The notes: generated from the letters alone by a model not told the origin. A DNA stretch of 16,863 bases from Methylococcaceae bacterium (GCA_030699345.1 JAUYMX010000067.1:1-16863), one strand, 5' to 3'; shown: positions 9,101 through 15,359, counted from the first letter of the stretch. Translations and numbers: made by a program.

Positions 9101-11887
9101 GTGCGTCAGCTGGTAAAAGCCCATGCTTATTGGCGCTTAAAAGGCCTGGCGGTCGATCTGGTGATTTGGAACGAAGACCGTGATGTCTACCGGCAAGTGC
9201 TGCAGGAACAAATCATGGGCCTGATCGCTTCAGGTGTTGAGGCCAATTTAATCGATCGCCCAGGCGGCATCTTTGTGCGCCATGCCGACCAAATATCCGG
9301 CGAAGATCGCATTTTGATTCAATCGGTGGCACGCGCCATCATCAAAGACAGCCGAGGCACGCTGGCAGAACAAATCAATCGCCGCGACCCAATGGAAGTC
9401 AGAGTACCGCGCTTCAAGCCGACCCGTAGCCATCTGCCTGCGCCCTTGGTTACTAGCGAATTACCGCGCGGTGACTTGATTCTATTTAACGGCTTGGGAG
9501 GCTTTACCGCCGATGGTCGCGAATACGTTATCACCCCGGCACCCGGCCACAAAACACCGGCACCGTGGGTAAACGTATTAGCTAATCCGCACTTTGGCAC
9601 CATCATTTCCGAGAGCGGCCAATCTTACACTTGGGGTGAAAACGCCCATGAGTTCCGCCTCACTCCCTGGCATAACGATCCGGTCAGCGATGCCAGCGGC
9701 GAAGCACTTTATATTCGTGATGAAGAAAGCGGTCACCTTTGGTCACCGACACCGCTGCCTTGCCCCGGCACCGGTGGTTACATCAGTCGGCATGGTTTTG
9801 GTTACAGTGTTTTTGAGCATAACGAAGACGGCATACACTCGGAACTGACGGTTTATGTCGCTATCGACGCATCGGTTAAATTCTCGGTACTTAAAATCCG
9901 CAATCAGTCTGGCCGACATCGTAAACTCTCAGCAACCGGCTATGTGGAATGGGTGCTGGGCGATTTACGACCAAAAACCACGCCCTACGTAGTTACCGAT
10001 TGCCCCGTGCCTGGCGGTGCATTATTCGCCTCAAACCCTTACAACACCGAGTTTGCCGATCGCGTGGCATTTTTTGATGTCGACGATGTCACCCGCACCA
10101 AAAGTGGTGACCGTACCGAGTTTATCGGCCGCAACGGCACACTGAGCAGACCGGCCGCGATGAATCGTTCCTATCTTTCCGGCAACGTCGGCGCAGCTTT
10201 AGATCCATGCGCTGCGCTACAGGTAGCGTTTGAACTGGGCTCAGGGCAAGAACGCGAGGTTATCTTCAAGTTGGGCTTGGGACGAGATAGTAACGATGCC
10301 AACACCTTAGTGCAGCGCTTCCATGGCACGAGCGCGGCGTTAGACGCGCTTAGATTAGCGCAGCAATATTGGTCGAAAACATTGGGAGCGGTTCAGGTAG
10401 AAACGCCCGATCCAAGCATCAATATGCTGAGCAACGGCTGGCTGTTGTATCAAACGCTGTCCTGCCGTGTCTGGGGACGTAGCGGATATTATCAATCCGG
10501 TGGCGCTTTTGGCTTTCGCGATCAGTTGCAGGACGTCATGGCGTTGATCCATGCCGAACCGCATCGAGTACGCGAGCAATTATTATTAGCCGCCAGTCAC
10601 CAATTTACCGAAGGCGATGTGCAGCATTGGTGGCATCCGCCGTCAGATCGCGGGGTAAGAACGCATTGCTCGGATGATTATCTGTGGTTACCTTTAGTGA
10701 CCTGTCGATACATTCAGAGCACCGGCGACTTTACGGTATTAGACGAACAGACCTCTTTTATAGAAGGACGCCCCGTCAATGCCGAAGAAGACTCTTACTA
10801 TGACCTGCCCAGACGCTCCGAAGAAATCGCCAGCCTTTACGATCACTGCGTGCGGGCTATTCTCAACGGCCTTAACTTTGGTGAGCACGGCCTACCGTTA
10901 ATGGGCACCGGCGACTGGAACGACGGCATGAACTTAGTGGGCATGGGCGGTAAAGGCGAAAGTATTTGGCTGGGCTTTTTCCTTTGTGAAGTGCTCAGTC
11001 AATTTGCCGAACTTGCACGCATACGTGGTGATGTTGATTTTTCTGAACGTTGCCACGCCGAGCGTTATCAGCTGAGTAACAATCTTGAGCAACACGGTTG
11101 GGATGGCGACTGGTATCGCCGCGCTTACTTTGATGACGGCACGCCGCTTGGATCCAAGAGTAATCAAGAATGCCAAATCGATTCGATTGCCCAAAGCTGG
11201 TCGGTACTCTCCGGGGTAGGTTCAGCTGAGCGCACCGCCAAAGCGATGCAATCGCTGAATGACCATCTGGTCCGCCGCGACCATGGCTTGGTGCAGTTAC
11301 TCGACCCGCCTTTTAATACCTCAAGCCTAGACCCCGGTTATATCAAAGGTTACGTGCCGGGCGTAAGGGAAAACGGCGGCCAATATACCCATGCGGCAAT
11401 ATGGGCCACCATGGCCTTTGCACGCCAAGGCGACAACGCCAAAGCCTGGGAATTGATGACCATGATCAACCCGGTCAACCACGGCAAATCACCGGAAAGT
11501 ATCGCCATCTACAAAGTGGAACCTTATGTCGTCGCTGCCGACGTCTACGCCGTCGCCCCACACACCGGCCGCGGCGGCTGGACTTGGTACACCGGCTCTG
11601 CCGGTTGGATGTACCGGCTTATCACTGAATCGCTACTGGGGATTAATCGCGAGGGCGACACCTTACGAATCGAACCGTGCTTACCTGAACATTGGCCGAC
11701 TTTCAAAATGCGTTATCGCTTTAAAGACACGACTTACCATATCGCCGTCTCGCAAACGACCGGCGAACAAAATGGCTCAAGCATGATTCTGGATGGCGCG
11801 GAACAACATAACGGTAAAATTCCGTTGCTCGATGATCGTGTGGAGCATCATGTCGAGGTAAAAATTGTTGTCACTGTTCAGCATTAG
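3164..11887 (+). CDS. ndvB: Cyclic beta-1,2-glucan synthase (NdvB/ChvB/Cgs type)
   Basis: This is a single 2907-residue frame; alphaproteobacterial relatives are about 2800-2900. The enzyme makes cyclic beta-1,2-glucans at the inner membrane from UDP-glucose, for osmotic adaptation and envelope function. An N-terminal region (1-415) is followed by membrane segments near 420-445 and 455-480. The glycosyltransferase domain (about 490-800) has DxD at Asp642/Asp644, HDLLEG at 755-760 and QHRW at 788-791. Four more membrane segments lie between 838 and 1002. The glucoamylase-like domain (about 1020-1590) has GISES at 1453-1457 and AHHQGMS at 1549-1555. Two GH94 N-terminal-type beta domains start near 1626 and 2103. 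The GH94 catalytic domain has FRDQ 2451-2454, GDWND 2583-2587 (likely catalytic Asp2587) and NGGQYTH 2737-2743. In known Cgs proteins the GH94 part controls ring size by phosphorolysis. AAGAGA (3152-3157) precedes the ATG. No NdvA-type exporter is adjacent. Confidence 0.93.
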   Translation: MKTNSNTHFGSLFEWKAKFIKSVASRNQVIEEAPLRAELFSADQMERHGRTLANSHQISKQSAPDQLLSRLSDNEDVLVDCSRLLTATVSASGRLAPAGEWLLDNFYLIDEQIRTAKRHLPKGYSRELPRLSNGPSAGLPRVYDIVLEAIAHGDGRIDPDILSRFVAAYQTDIPLKLGELWAIPIMLRLALIENLRRIAARITAGKIDQDLADVWANQMIEVAEKDPKSLILVISDMARSNPPMTTAFVSEFARRLQGQSSALGLPLTWIEQLLAESHLTIERLVQTENQQQAADQVSIGNSIGSLRFLGAMDWRDFVEAMSIVEQTLSEDLDGAYASMDFTTRDHYRHVVENIARSTRQSESDIARLAVQLAHESAADKGGNDRTAHVGFYLIDKGLPQLEKAAEARLSVLVALKRITCRFPLFFFLGAITVLTATFTGLLVLKGYDDGLRDWRLGLLAVLATTGTSQLAVAIVNWLATLLTKPHTLPRMDFSDGIPAQASTMVVVPTLLTSTQNIEDLTEALEVRFLANRDANLHFGLLTDFLDAPTETMPSDESLLLLAKTRIDELNAKYPAAAGDTFFLFHRPRRWNPRDDIWMGYERKRGKLANLNALLRDDEADGFSLIVGNTANLSKIKYVITLDTDTQLPRDSARQFVGTMAHPLNRACYDETKQRVTEGYGILQPRVSVSLSGSSPSRYARLYGGEPGIDPYTRAVSDVYQDVFHEGSFIGKGIYDVDAFEHALSHRLPENRILSHDLLEGCYARAGLLSDVQLYEEYPTRYSADVSRQHRWIRGDWQLLGWLLPSVPGFGGRRQKNPLSALSRWKLFDNLRRSLTSSALTALLLTGWLVWPSAWCWTAAVLAILLIPSLSAALLDLFRKPTELLLRQHLVAELRSLGGRLAQAALALSFLPFEASFSLDAIMRTVWRMLITRKQLLEWNPSSEVNLSSRNDLPSSYRLMWISPLIAVSTGGILAITRPDVLILAAPILVCWWFAPVIAWWISQPLARREAKLSAEQLFFLRKISRKTWGYFETFVGPQDHWLPPDNYQEYRNVGVAHRTSPTNMGLALLANLSAYDFGYLHVGGLIERTKNTLGTMAMLEKFHGHFYNWYDTHSLQPLLPVYVSTVDSGNLAGHLLTLRPGLLELPDQPVLGVRWFDGLLDTFGILVDATGGVTPSQMTQFQVDLKFACGSYPSSLAAAYLSLDRLATRAEEFADSLHAVTDTDVDGWGRTLARQCRANLDELLFLTPWIELPKTPSRFANLPAINTIPTLNELSRLDEQVLPAIDQALTEPSTADEQLWLEQLRRLIKEASRRGIERLNEIEELAQQSADFAQMDYEFLFDKPRRLLAIGYNVGERLRDTGYYDLLASEARLCSFVAIAQEQIPQESWFALGRLLVTTDNETTLLSWSGSMFEYLMPLLVMPTYENTLIDQTQRAVIKGQIDYGKQRGVPWGISESGYNTVDVHLNYQYRAFGVPGLGLKRGLAEDLVIAPYASALALMVAPEAACINLQRLAADGIVGKYGFYEAVDYTPSRQRRGESKTVIQSFMAHHQGMSLLSLAYLLLDRPMQRRFMSNPLFQATLLLLQEKIPKASAFYAQTTEVSDVLTAASEPQIPLRVITNPNTPLPEVQLLSNGRYHVMVTNAGGGYSRWKDLAVTRWREDSTTDHWGTFCYIRDLTTGAFWSTAHHPTLKRSQHYEAIFSEGRAEFRRRDHDFDTHTDIVVSPEDDIELRRMRITNRARTRRTIEVTSYSEVVIASAASDALHPAFSNLFVQTEIIDEHQAILCSRRPRATNEQTPWMFHLLAVHETESIGVSYETDRAQFIGRGNDLAAPAAMVNPGKLSGSMGAVLDPIVAIRHRISLAPEASVTIDMVMGMADTRAAGLELIEKYHDRRLADRVFDLAWTHGQVVLRQLNASEAEAQLYGRLANSVIYAHSLMRADSSVIISNRRGQSGLWAHAISGDLPIVLLQIKDSSNIDLVRQLVKAHAYWRLKGLAVDLVIWNEDRDVYRQVLQEQIMGLIASGVEANLIDRPGGIFVRHADQISGEDRILIQSVARAIIKDSRGTLAEQINRRDPMEVRVPRFKPTRSHLPAPLVTSELPRGDLILFNGLGGFTADGREYVITPAPGHKTPAPWVNVLANPHFGTIISESGQSYTWGENAHEFRLTPWHNDPVSDASGEALYIRDEESGHLWSPTPLPCPGTGGYISRHGFGYSVFEHNEDGIHSELTVYVAIDASVKFSVLKIRNQSGRHRKLSATGYVEWVLGDLRPKTTPYVVTDCPVPGGALFASNPYNTEFADRVAFFDVDDVTRTKSGDRTEFIGRNGTLSRPAAMNRSYLSGNVGAALDPCAALQVAFELGSGQEREVIFKLGLGRDSNDANTLVQRFHGTSAALDALRLAQQYWSKTLGAVQVETPDPSINMLSNGWLLYQTLSCRVWGRSGYYQSGGAFGFRDQLQDVMALIHAEPHRVREQLLLAASHQFTEGDVQHWWHPPSDRGVRTHCSDDYLWLPLVTCRYIQSTGDFTVLDEQTSFIEGRPVNAEEDSYYDLPRRSEEIASLYDHCVRAILNGLNFGEHGLPLMGTGDWNDGMNLVGMGGKGESIWLGFFLCEVLSQFAELARIRGDVDFSERCHAERYQLSNNLEQHGWDGDWYRRAYFDDGTPLGSKSNQECQIDSIAQSWSVLSGVGSAERTAKAMQSLNDHLVRRDHGLVQLLDPPFNTSSLDPGYIKGYVPGVRENGGQYTHAAIWATMAFARQGDNAKAWELMTMINPVNHGKSPESIAIYKVEPYVVAADVYAVAPHTGRGGWTWYTGSAGWMYRLITESLLGINREGDTLRIEPCLPEHWPTFKMRYRFKDTTYHIAVSQTTGEQNGSSMILDGAEQHNGKIPLLDDRVEHHVEVKIVVTVQH

Positions 11888-11949
11888 GAATTTTCTGTGG
11901 GAGTGACAGGTTAAATTCGTTAGCCCTGTAATTACTCTATAAATCAAGG

Positions 11950-11964
11950 GTGCGTTTTACGCAC
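11950..11964. other. Short palindrome after the glucan synthase gene
   Basis: GTGCGT-TTT-ACGCAC is a perfect 6-bp stem with a 3-nt loop, 62 bp after the stop codon. No T-run follows, so it is not a standard Rho-independent terminator. It could be an operator or simple 3' end structure; weakly supported. Confidence 0.25.
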
Positions 11965-11991
11965 ATGAATCTCTAAATAATGTATTTTTAT

Positions 11992-12378
11992 TTACCACAC
12001 ACTGGAAACTGGATACTGAATAATCAATTTATCCGATGTCAAAACGGTCAAATCGTTTGCGATTGCCTGGCAAACAAGCATTCTATCGAAAGGGTCACGG
12101 TGATAATTAGGCAGGCGACTTAACTGAAATACAGCTTTTTCATCAAGAGCTAAGTAGTCAATAAAATGCTTTTCACACTGCTGTTTAATAAAATCCTCTG
12201 CAGAACTGGGCAAAGGCAGTTTTCCAAGCTGATGTTTAACGATGATTTCCCATACTGAAACGCTGCTCAAGTAAACACTATTGTCGGTATTCTGAAAAAG
12301 AGCTTTGGCTTTATCACTGAGTTCTGGTGCGTCTGTTGTGAGCCATAAAAAAGCGCAGGTATCCAACAAGACTTTCAT
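11992..12378 (-). CDS. vapC: VapC-type PIN-domain ribonuclease toxin
   Basis: The protein is a complete 128-residue PIN domain. Metal-binding acids are in the expected places: Asp6 in LLDTCAFLW, Glu44 in SVWE, Asp95/Asp98 in HRDPFDRML and Asp116 near LTSD. PIN toxins of type II toxin-antitoxin systems cut RNA, often tRNA, until bound by their antitoxin. The start codon overlaps the stop of the upstream antitoxin gene as ATGA, so the two are translationally coupled and made in fixed ratio. This subgroup (LLDTCAFLWLTTD...) is common in methanotrophs and cyanobacteria next to DUF2281 or Phd-like antitoxins. All catalytic residues are present, so it should be active. Its RNA target cannot be read from sequence. 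Confidence 0.88.
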   Translation of the reverse strand: MKVLLDTCAFLWLTTDAPELSDKAKALFQNTDNSVYLSSVSVWEIIVKHQLGKLPLPSSAEDFIKQQCEKHFIDYLALDEKAVFQLSRLPNYHRDPFDRMLVCQAIANDLTVLTSDKLIIQYPVSSVW

Positions 12379-12602
12379 TGCCTTCCCTCAAACGCATCCA
12401 ATACGTCGTCTGGCAAGGGTTCAAAAAAACTAGCTGGAACCTCAACCTGTCCTTTAGCCAAGCCAATAGGCCGCTGATGGATAGTTTTTATCTGGTTTTC
12501 CTGGGTTAAACCGAGCCTGAAGTAATGAATTAAGTCATAAATTTCTGCCAGTTTTTCATTCGGGATTTGTTTTATTTCTTCGATCAGTTGTTCTTGTAAC
12601 AT
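12375..12602 (-). CDS. DUF2281-like antitoxin paired with VapC
   Basis: The protein has 75 residues from MLQEQLIEEI. The start is set at 12602 because GGAGA (12609-12613) lies 6 bp before it; an upstream ATG at 12638 adds 12 residues without a good ribosome site. The N-terminal half is helical with IxxxPxEKLxEIYDLIHYF, as in DUF2281 proteins. The C-terminal half has RPIGLAKGQxxVPxSFFEPLPDD, the typical tail that covers the partner toxin's active site. It precedes vapC in the order normal for such pairs and shares an ATGA overlap with it. It has no obvious separate DNA-binding domain, so whether it represses its own promoter is open. Confidence 0.8.
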   Translation of the reverse strand: MLQEQLIEEIKQIPNEKLAEIYDLIHYFRLGLTQENQIKTIHQRPIGLAKGQVEVPASFFEPLPDDVLDAFEGRQ

Positions 12603-12678
12603 GGGGTTTCTCCACTGACTTTTTAAATACTGTTTCAAGATGGCTGGTTTTTACTGGCGGCTGCCTCGCACACTAATT

Positions 12679-12882
12679 CTACAAAGTCACCCGTTTAGCT
12701 ATTTCAATGTCTTTGCGTAACAAGTCATTCATTAGGGTTTGCAAGCTTTCCTGTTTATTCAGGCATTTTTCATTCAAATATTGAACAATGTCTTTATCTA
12801 AATAAATTGGAAATTCAATATCTTCAACGGGCACATAAAACTTACCTTGTTCGGCGTTGGAAAAATCATATTCTTCTTTCAT
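12679..12882 (-). CDS. Small antitoxin-like protein (ribbon-helix-helix type suspected)
   Basis: The product has 67 residues and begins MKEEYDFSNAEQGKFYVP, a start shared by many small bacterial proteins often labelled antitoxins. A predicted strand (IEFPIYLD) then two helices (DIVQYLNEKCLNK and SLQTLMNDLLRKDIEI) fit a ribbon-helix-helix fold. Its ATG shares one base with the stop of the upstream DUF2442 gene (TAATG), so the two form a coupled pair. The frame is intact although its partner is broken. It could instead be a stand-alone regulator; no toxin with a recognisable active site is directly paired with it. Confidence 0.65.
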   Translation of the reverse strand: MKEEYDFSNAEQGKFYVPVEDIEFPIYLDKDIVQYLNEKCLNKQESLQTLMNDLLRKDIEIAKRVTL

Positions 12883-13127
12883 TATGCAACCTCTTTATAA
12901 TTCTCGGCAGTTGCAAACCTGTATAAGGTTTTAGGTTCTATATCAACATTGCCGCCGTAAATTCCAGGCATCCCCACTCAGGGTCTGTCTATACGGGCAG
13001 TATTTAAAGCCTCCAACGAGACATGATGACCGATCAAATCGGCTAGATCAGCCTCTTTGACTTCGCCATTTTCAAACGTCAGCAAAAAACGGTAAACATT
13101 GCAGTGTTCAAAATGTTTGAGTTTCAT
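12882..13127 (-). pseudogene. DUF2442-family gene with two compensating frameshifts
   Basis: Reading from ATG at 13127 gives MKLKHFEHCNVYRFLLTFE and continues in DUF2442 style, then hits TGA at 12980-12978 after 49 residues. The same frame resumes family-like sequence (GGNVDIEPKTLYRFATAENY) up to TAA at 12884-12882. Between the two, the neighbouring frame encodes PEWGCLEF, just what the family has there. Removing one base from a C-run (12981-12983) and adding one to a T-run (12959-12961, coding strand) restores an 81-residue protein. Both lesions are in homopolymers about 20 bp apart, so sequencing error is possible. DUF2442 proteins are small, of unsettled function, and often sit in toxin-antitoxin-like pairs. 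Confidence 0.75.
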
Positions 13128-13431
13128 TTTCTTTACTCCAAAGGGGCAATAGTATGAAATTTTTGAGTATCCCCATCAGTTCGGGTTTGTAGCCTTTGTC
13201 CAACAGCAGATGCACACACTCGAATACCACGAAATTTTCATTTGCCGAAAAATTACAGGTTTGCCGTTCGTAAATTTTTAAGCCTTGGTCTTCTGGGTAA
13301 ACAAGTAAGTTTTTATCGAAATCAACTTTTAAATGAGCGCCTTGATTAGGAAATTGCTTGCTGTATTGGTTGCCATTTTCTTCAAAACTTAAGCTTAGTA
13401 ACAGGGCTTTTAAATTGTCTTTAGTTATCAT
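13108..13431 (-). pseudogene. N-terminal stub of a large restriction/DNA-methylase protein
   Basis: The 107-residue frame starts MITKDNLKALLLSLSFEENG and includes LKVDFDKNLLVYPEDQGL, then NFSANENFVVFECVHLLLDKGYKPE. This pattern is the N-terminal region of large N-6 DNA methylase/restriction-modification polypeptides, whose FVVFECVHxLLxKGYxPE is followed by a nuclease-like domain. Here similarity ends at about residue 84; the last 23 residues look unrelated and the frame closes overlapping the start of the DUF2442 gene. No methylase motifs (DPPY/NPPY) occur in the window, so the remainder is lost. The family call is from memory of the conserved segment. The fragment is not expected to have restriction activity. 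Confidence 0.6.
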
Positions 13432-13640
13432 CTGGAATGCTGTTTTATGAAAATTTGACCCTATTTACTGGCATCGTTTTCATCGGGTTAAAATGTTTTG
13501 TATATGATTAAGAATACTAACATGGCGGCATTGTTTGCAGCAGGCGATTAGCATTTAAAGCGTATTCAACAACTCAAGCGAAAATTTTTAGCTAAAGTGA
13601 CCCTCGGCAATATCAATAGCCATAGAAGTACTGATTAAAT
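13432..13640. other. Non-coding stretch between defence stub and repeat mosaic 2
   Basis: No convincing gene was found. A plus-strand frame from ATG 13522 to TAA 13638 is broken by TAG at 13549-13551 and matches nothing recognised. The DNA is AT-rich like the small genes to its left. Confidence 0.4.
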
Positions 13641-13680
13641 CCTTCGACTGTTCGACAAGCTCACAGCTCAGGATGAACGG
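13641..13680. repeat. REP-like sequence at the left edge of mosaic 2
   Basis: CCTTCGACTGTTCGACAAGC followed by TCAGGATGAACGG is a rearranged version of the dispersed GTTCGTGGTGAGC/GCTTGTCGAACC palindromic repeat seen elsewhere in both mosaics. Confidence 0.55.
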
Positions 13681-13700
13681 TAACTTATTGATTTTGTTTA

Positions 13701-13833
13701 TGGTGAGCAAAGTCCCCCCCCTTCGGCGGAATGGCGTCATCAAGAAACAGACGCTGTTTAAGGCGATTTTTAAAATTATTGCCCGTTTGTAAATAGTTGA
13801 TTTTATAAGCATCAAAAAGCTGTTTCTTGAGAG
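13701..13833 (+). repeat. Interspersed core repeat, copy B
   Basis: TGGTGAGCAAAG to CTGTTTCTTGAGAG, aligned with copy A but lacking the 80-bp insert and the first nine bases. The 10-bp inverted repeat is intact (CAAGAAACAG 13741-13750, CTGTTTCTTG 13820-13829). An 8-C run at 13714-13721 is unusual. One frame reads KKQTLFKAIFKIIARL then stops, parallel to copies A and C. Confidence 0.85.
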
Positions 13834-13836
13834 GCT

Positions 13837-13881
13837 GTAGGTGCGAATTCATTCGCACTATGCGGATAAATCCGCACCTAC
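13837..13881. repeat. 45-bp palindromic repeat, copy 2
   Basis: GTAGGTGCG...CGCACCTAC, same length as the copy at 2773-2817 and nearly identical, again 3' to a core repeat and followed by GTCTTGCCTAGTCGTC. Confidence 0.85.
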
Positions 13882-13884
13882 TAT

Positions 13885-13991
13885 GTCTTGCCTAGTCGTC
13901 AAAAATAGGCAACCTCGAAAAACCCTGCACTTCGATAAACTCAGTACCCAGAGGGCATAAATGCGAACGGTGTCTTAAAAATCAAGGAGTT
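13885..13991. repeat. REP-like mosaic segment, copy 2
   Basis: Matches 2821-2891 (GTCTTGCCTAGTCGTC, CGATAAACTCA, CGAACGGTGTCTTAAAAAT) with about 30 extra bases in the middle. CGAACGG at 13964-13970 and CCGTTCG at 13992-13998 form a 7-bp inverted repeat leading into core copy C. Confidence 0.75.
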
Positions 13992-14132
13992 CCGTTCGTG
14001 GTGAGCAAAGCAAGCCCCTTTTCGGCGGCATGGCGTTACCATAAAACAGACGCTGTTTGAGGCGATTTTTAATTTTATTGCCCACTTGTAAACAGTTGAT
14101 TTTATAGGCATAAAAAAGCTGTTTCTTGAGAG
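13992..14132 (+). repeat. Interspersed core repeat, copy C
   Basis: CCGTTCGTGGTGAGCAAAGC to CTTGAGAG, full length without the MITE insert. It is followed by AGCTTGTCGAACCATGAGCG, so the core appears to sit inside a REP-like palindrome, with GAGC on both sides as a possible 4-bp duplication. The left arm of the 10-bp inverted repeat has decayed (CATAAAACAG). Confidence 0.85.
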
Positions 14133-14200
14133 CTTGTCGAACCATGAGCGAAATCGATTTGTTCAGCGCTTCCCTAAACACCAAGTAAGGTTTTATGCTC

Positions 14201-14228
14201 TTTTGACGACTTATAATCATTTTGACGA
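14201..14228 (+). promoter_or_regulatory. Candidate promoter/operator of the PiT gene
   Basis: A perfect TATAAT (14212-14217) lies 31 bp before the ATG at 14249. It is flanked by two exact TTTTGACGA direct repeats (14201-14209 and 14220-14228), 19 bp apart start to start. No good -35 is present at 16-18 bp, which suits an activated or repressed promoter. Function is inferred from layout. Confidence 0.45.
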
Positions 14229-14248
14229 TTCGACAGGGGAGTTCTCCC

Positions 14249-15359
14249 ATGCTCACAAGCTTTTTATTCCTTAGCGTTTGCTTTCTGGCTTATGCCAACG
14301 GTGCCAATGACAATTTTAAGGGTGTCGCAAGTTTGTTTGGCAGCGGCACTCTCAATTACCGGTTGGCTCTGGCTTGGGCGACACTGACAACCTTTGCTGG
14401 TTCGATTGCGGCATTGTTTTTAGCCCAGACGTTACTGGTCAAATTTTCCGGCAAAGGCCTGGCACCCGATGAGCTGATTCATACCTTGCCGTTCATGATT
14501 GCTGTTGCGGGTGGTGCGGGAATGACGGTGATTTTAGCAACACGTTTCGGCTTTCCAATTTCCACGACGCATGCCTTATTGGGTGCCATGTCTGGTAGTA
14601 CTTTGCTTGCGACATCGGGCAACATTAATTTGTCACCTTTGCTGAATAACTTTGTGCTGCCTTTGCTGTTAAGCCCCTTTGTGGCGTTGCTGTCGGCAGG
14701 GTTATTGTACCGAGCATTTACTATGTGGCCTCGCCATCGGGGCATTGATGATGCCATGTGTTTATGCGTGGAAACCGCCGACACTTTTTGCGCTAGCAGG
14801 CAACGCCAATATGACATTATCCAACGATTCGGTACTGAGCATCGATCAGCAAACCGCCTGTGCCGAGCGACAAGCCCGCGTGATTTTTGGTATTGAGTTT
14901 GGCCGCTTGCGTGACAGCCTGCATGTTTGCAGTGCTGGGGCTGTTTGCTTTGCACGGGGACTCAACGATACCCCGAAAATAGCCGCTTTATTATTACTGG
15001 CTCCCGGCTATGATAGCCAATGGATCATCATTACCGTAGCCTTGGCTATGTTGCTGGGTGGTGCGCTCAACTCCCGACGAGTGGCTGATACCATGAGTCT
15101 TAAAATTACCTCAATCACTGAAAGCCAAGGGCTGTCGGCCAATCTGGTGACGGCGCTGCTGGTGATTTTTGCCAGTAAATTCGGCATACCGGTGTCAACC
15201 ACCCATGTCTCGGTCGGCTCTTTGTTTGGTATCGGCTTGGTCAGCGGCAAGGCCAATTCGGGTGTGATGGCCTCAATTGCCTTATCTTGGTTGTTGACTC
15301 TGCCATGTGCAGCTATTTGTAGCGCGGTAATCTATTACACTGCCCCTACTTTTAATTAG
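14249..15359 (+). pseudogene. PiT-family inorganic phosphate (anion) permease, frameshifted
   Basis: PiT permeases move phosphate with a cation across the inner membrane and show an internal repeat. Both halves are visible: GANDNFKG (residues 18-25) and FGFPISTTH in the first, ARGLNDTPK and FGIPVSTTH in the second. They lie in different frames. The first runs from ATG 14249 (AGGGGAG at 14235-14241) to a stop at 14896; the second ends at 15359. Removing one T from the TTTTT at 14785-14789 joins CLCVETADTF to ALAGNANMTLS and gives a continuous 369-residue protein. As read, only a 215-residue N-terminal product with about 36 foreign residues would be made. The remaining sequence looks well conserved, so the change is recent or a sequencing error. 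The stop is 18 bp before the sigma factor gene. Confidence 0.85.

Noticed and set aside
3667..11786. Many frames of 60-154 codons inside the glucan synthase gene on both strands.
   Set aside because: They are shadows of one continuous conserved 2907-residue frame.
13522..13638. Plus-strand reading frame (MAALFAAGD, then HLKRIQQLKRKFLAKVTLG) considered as a gene remnant.
   Set aside because: It carries an internal TAG and no family was recognised.
13588..13815. 75-residue minus-strand frame in mosaic 2.
   Set aside because: It lies mostly within the core repeat and REP-like sequence, with no family resemblance or ribosome site.
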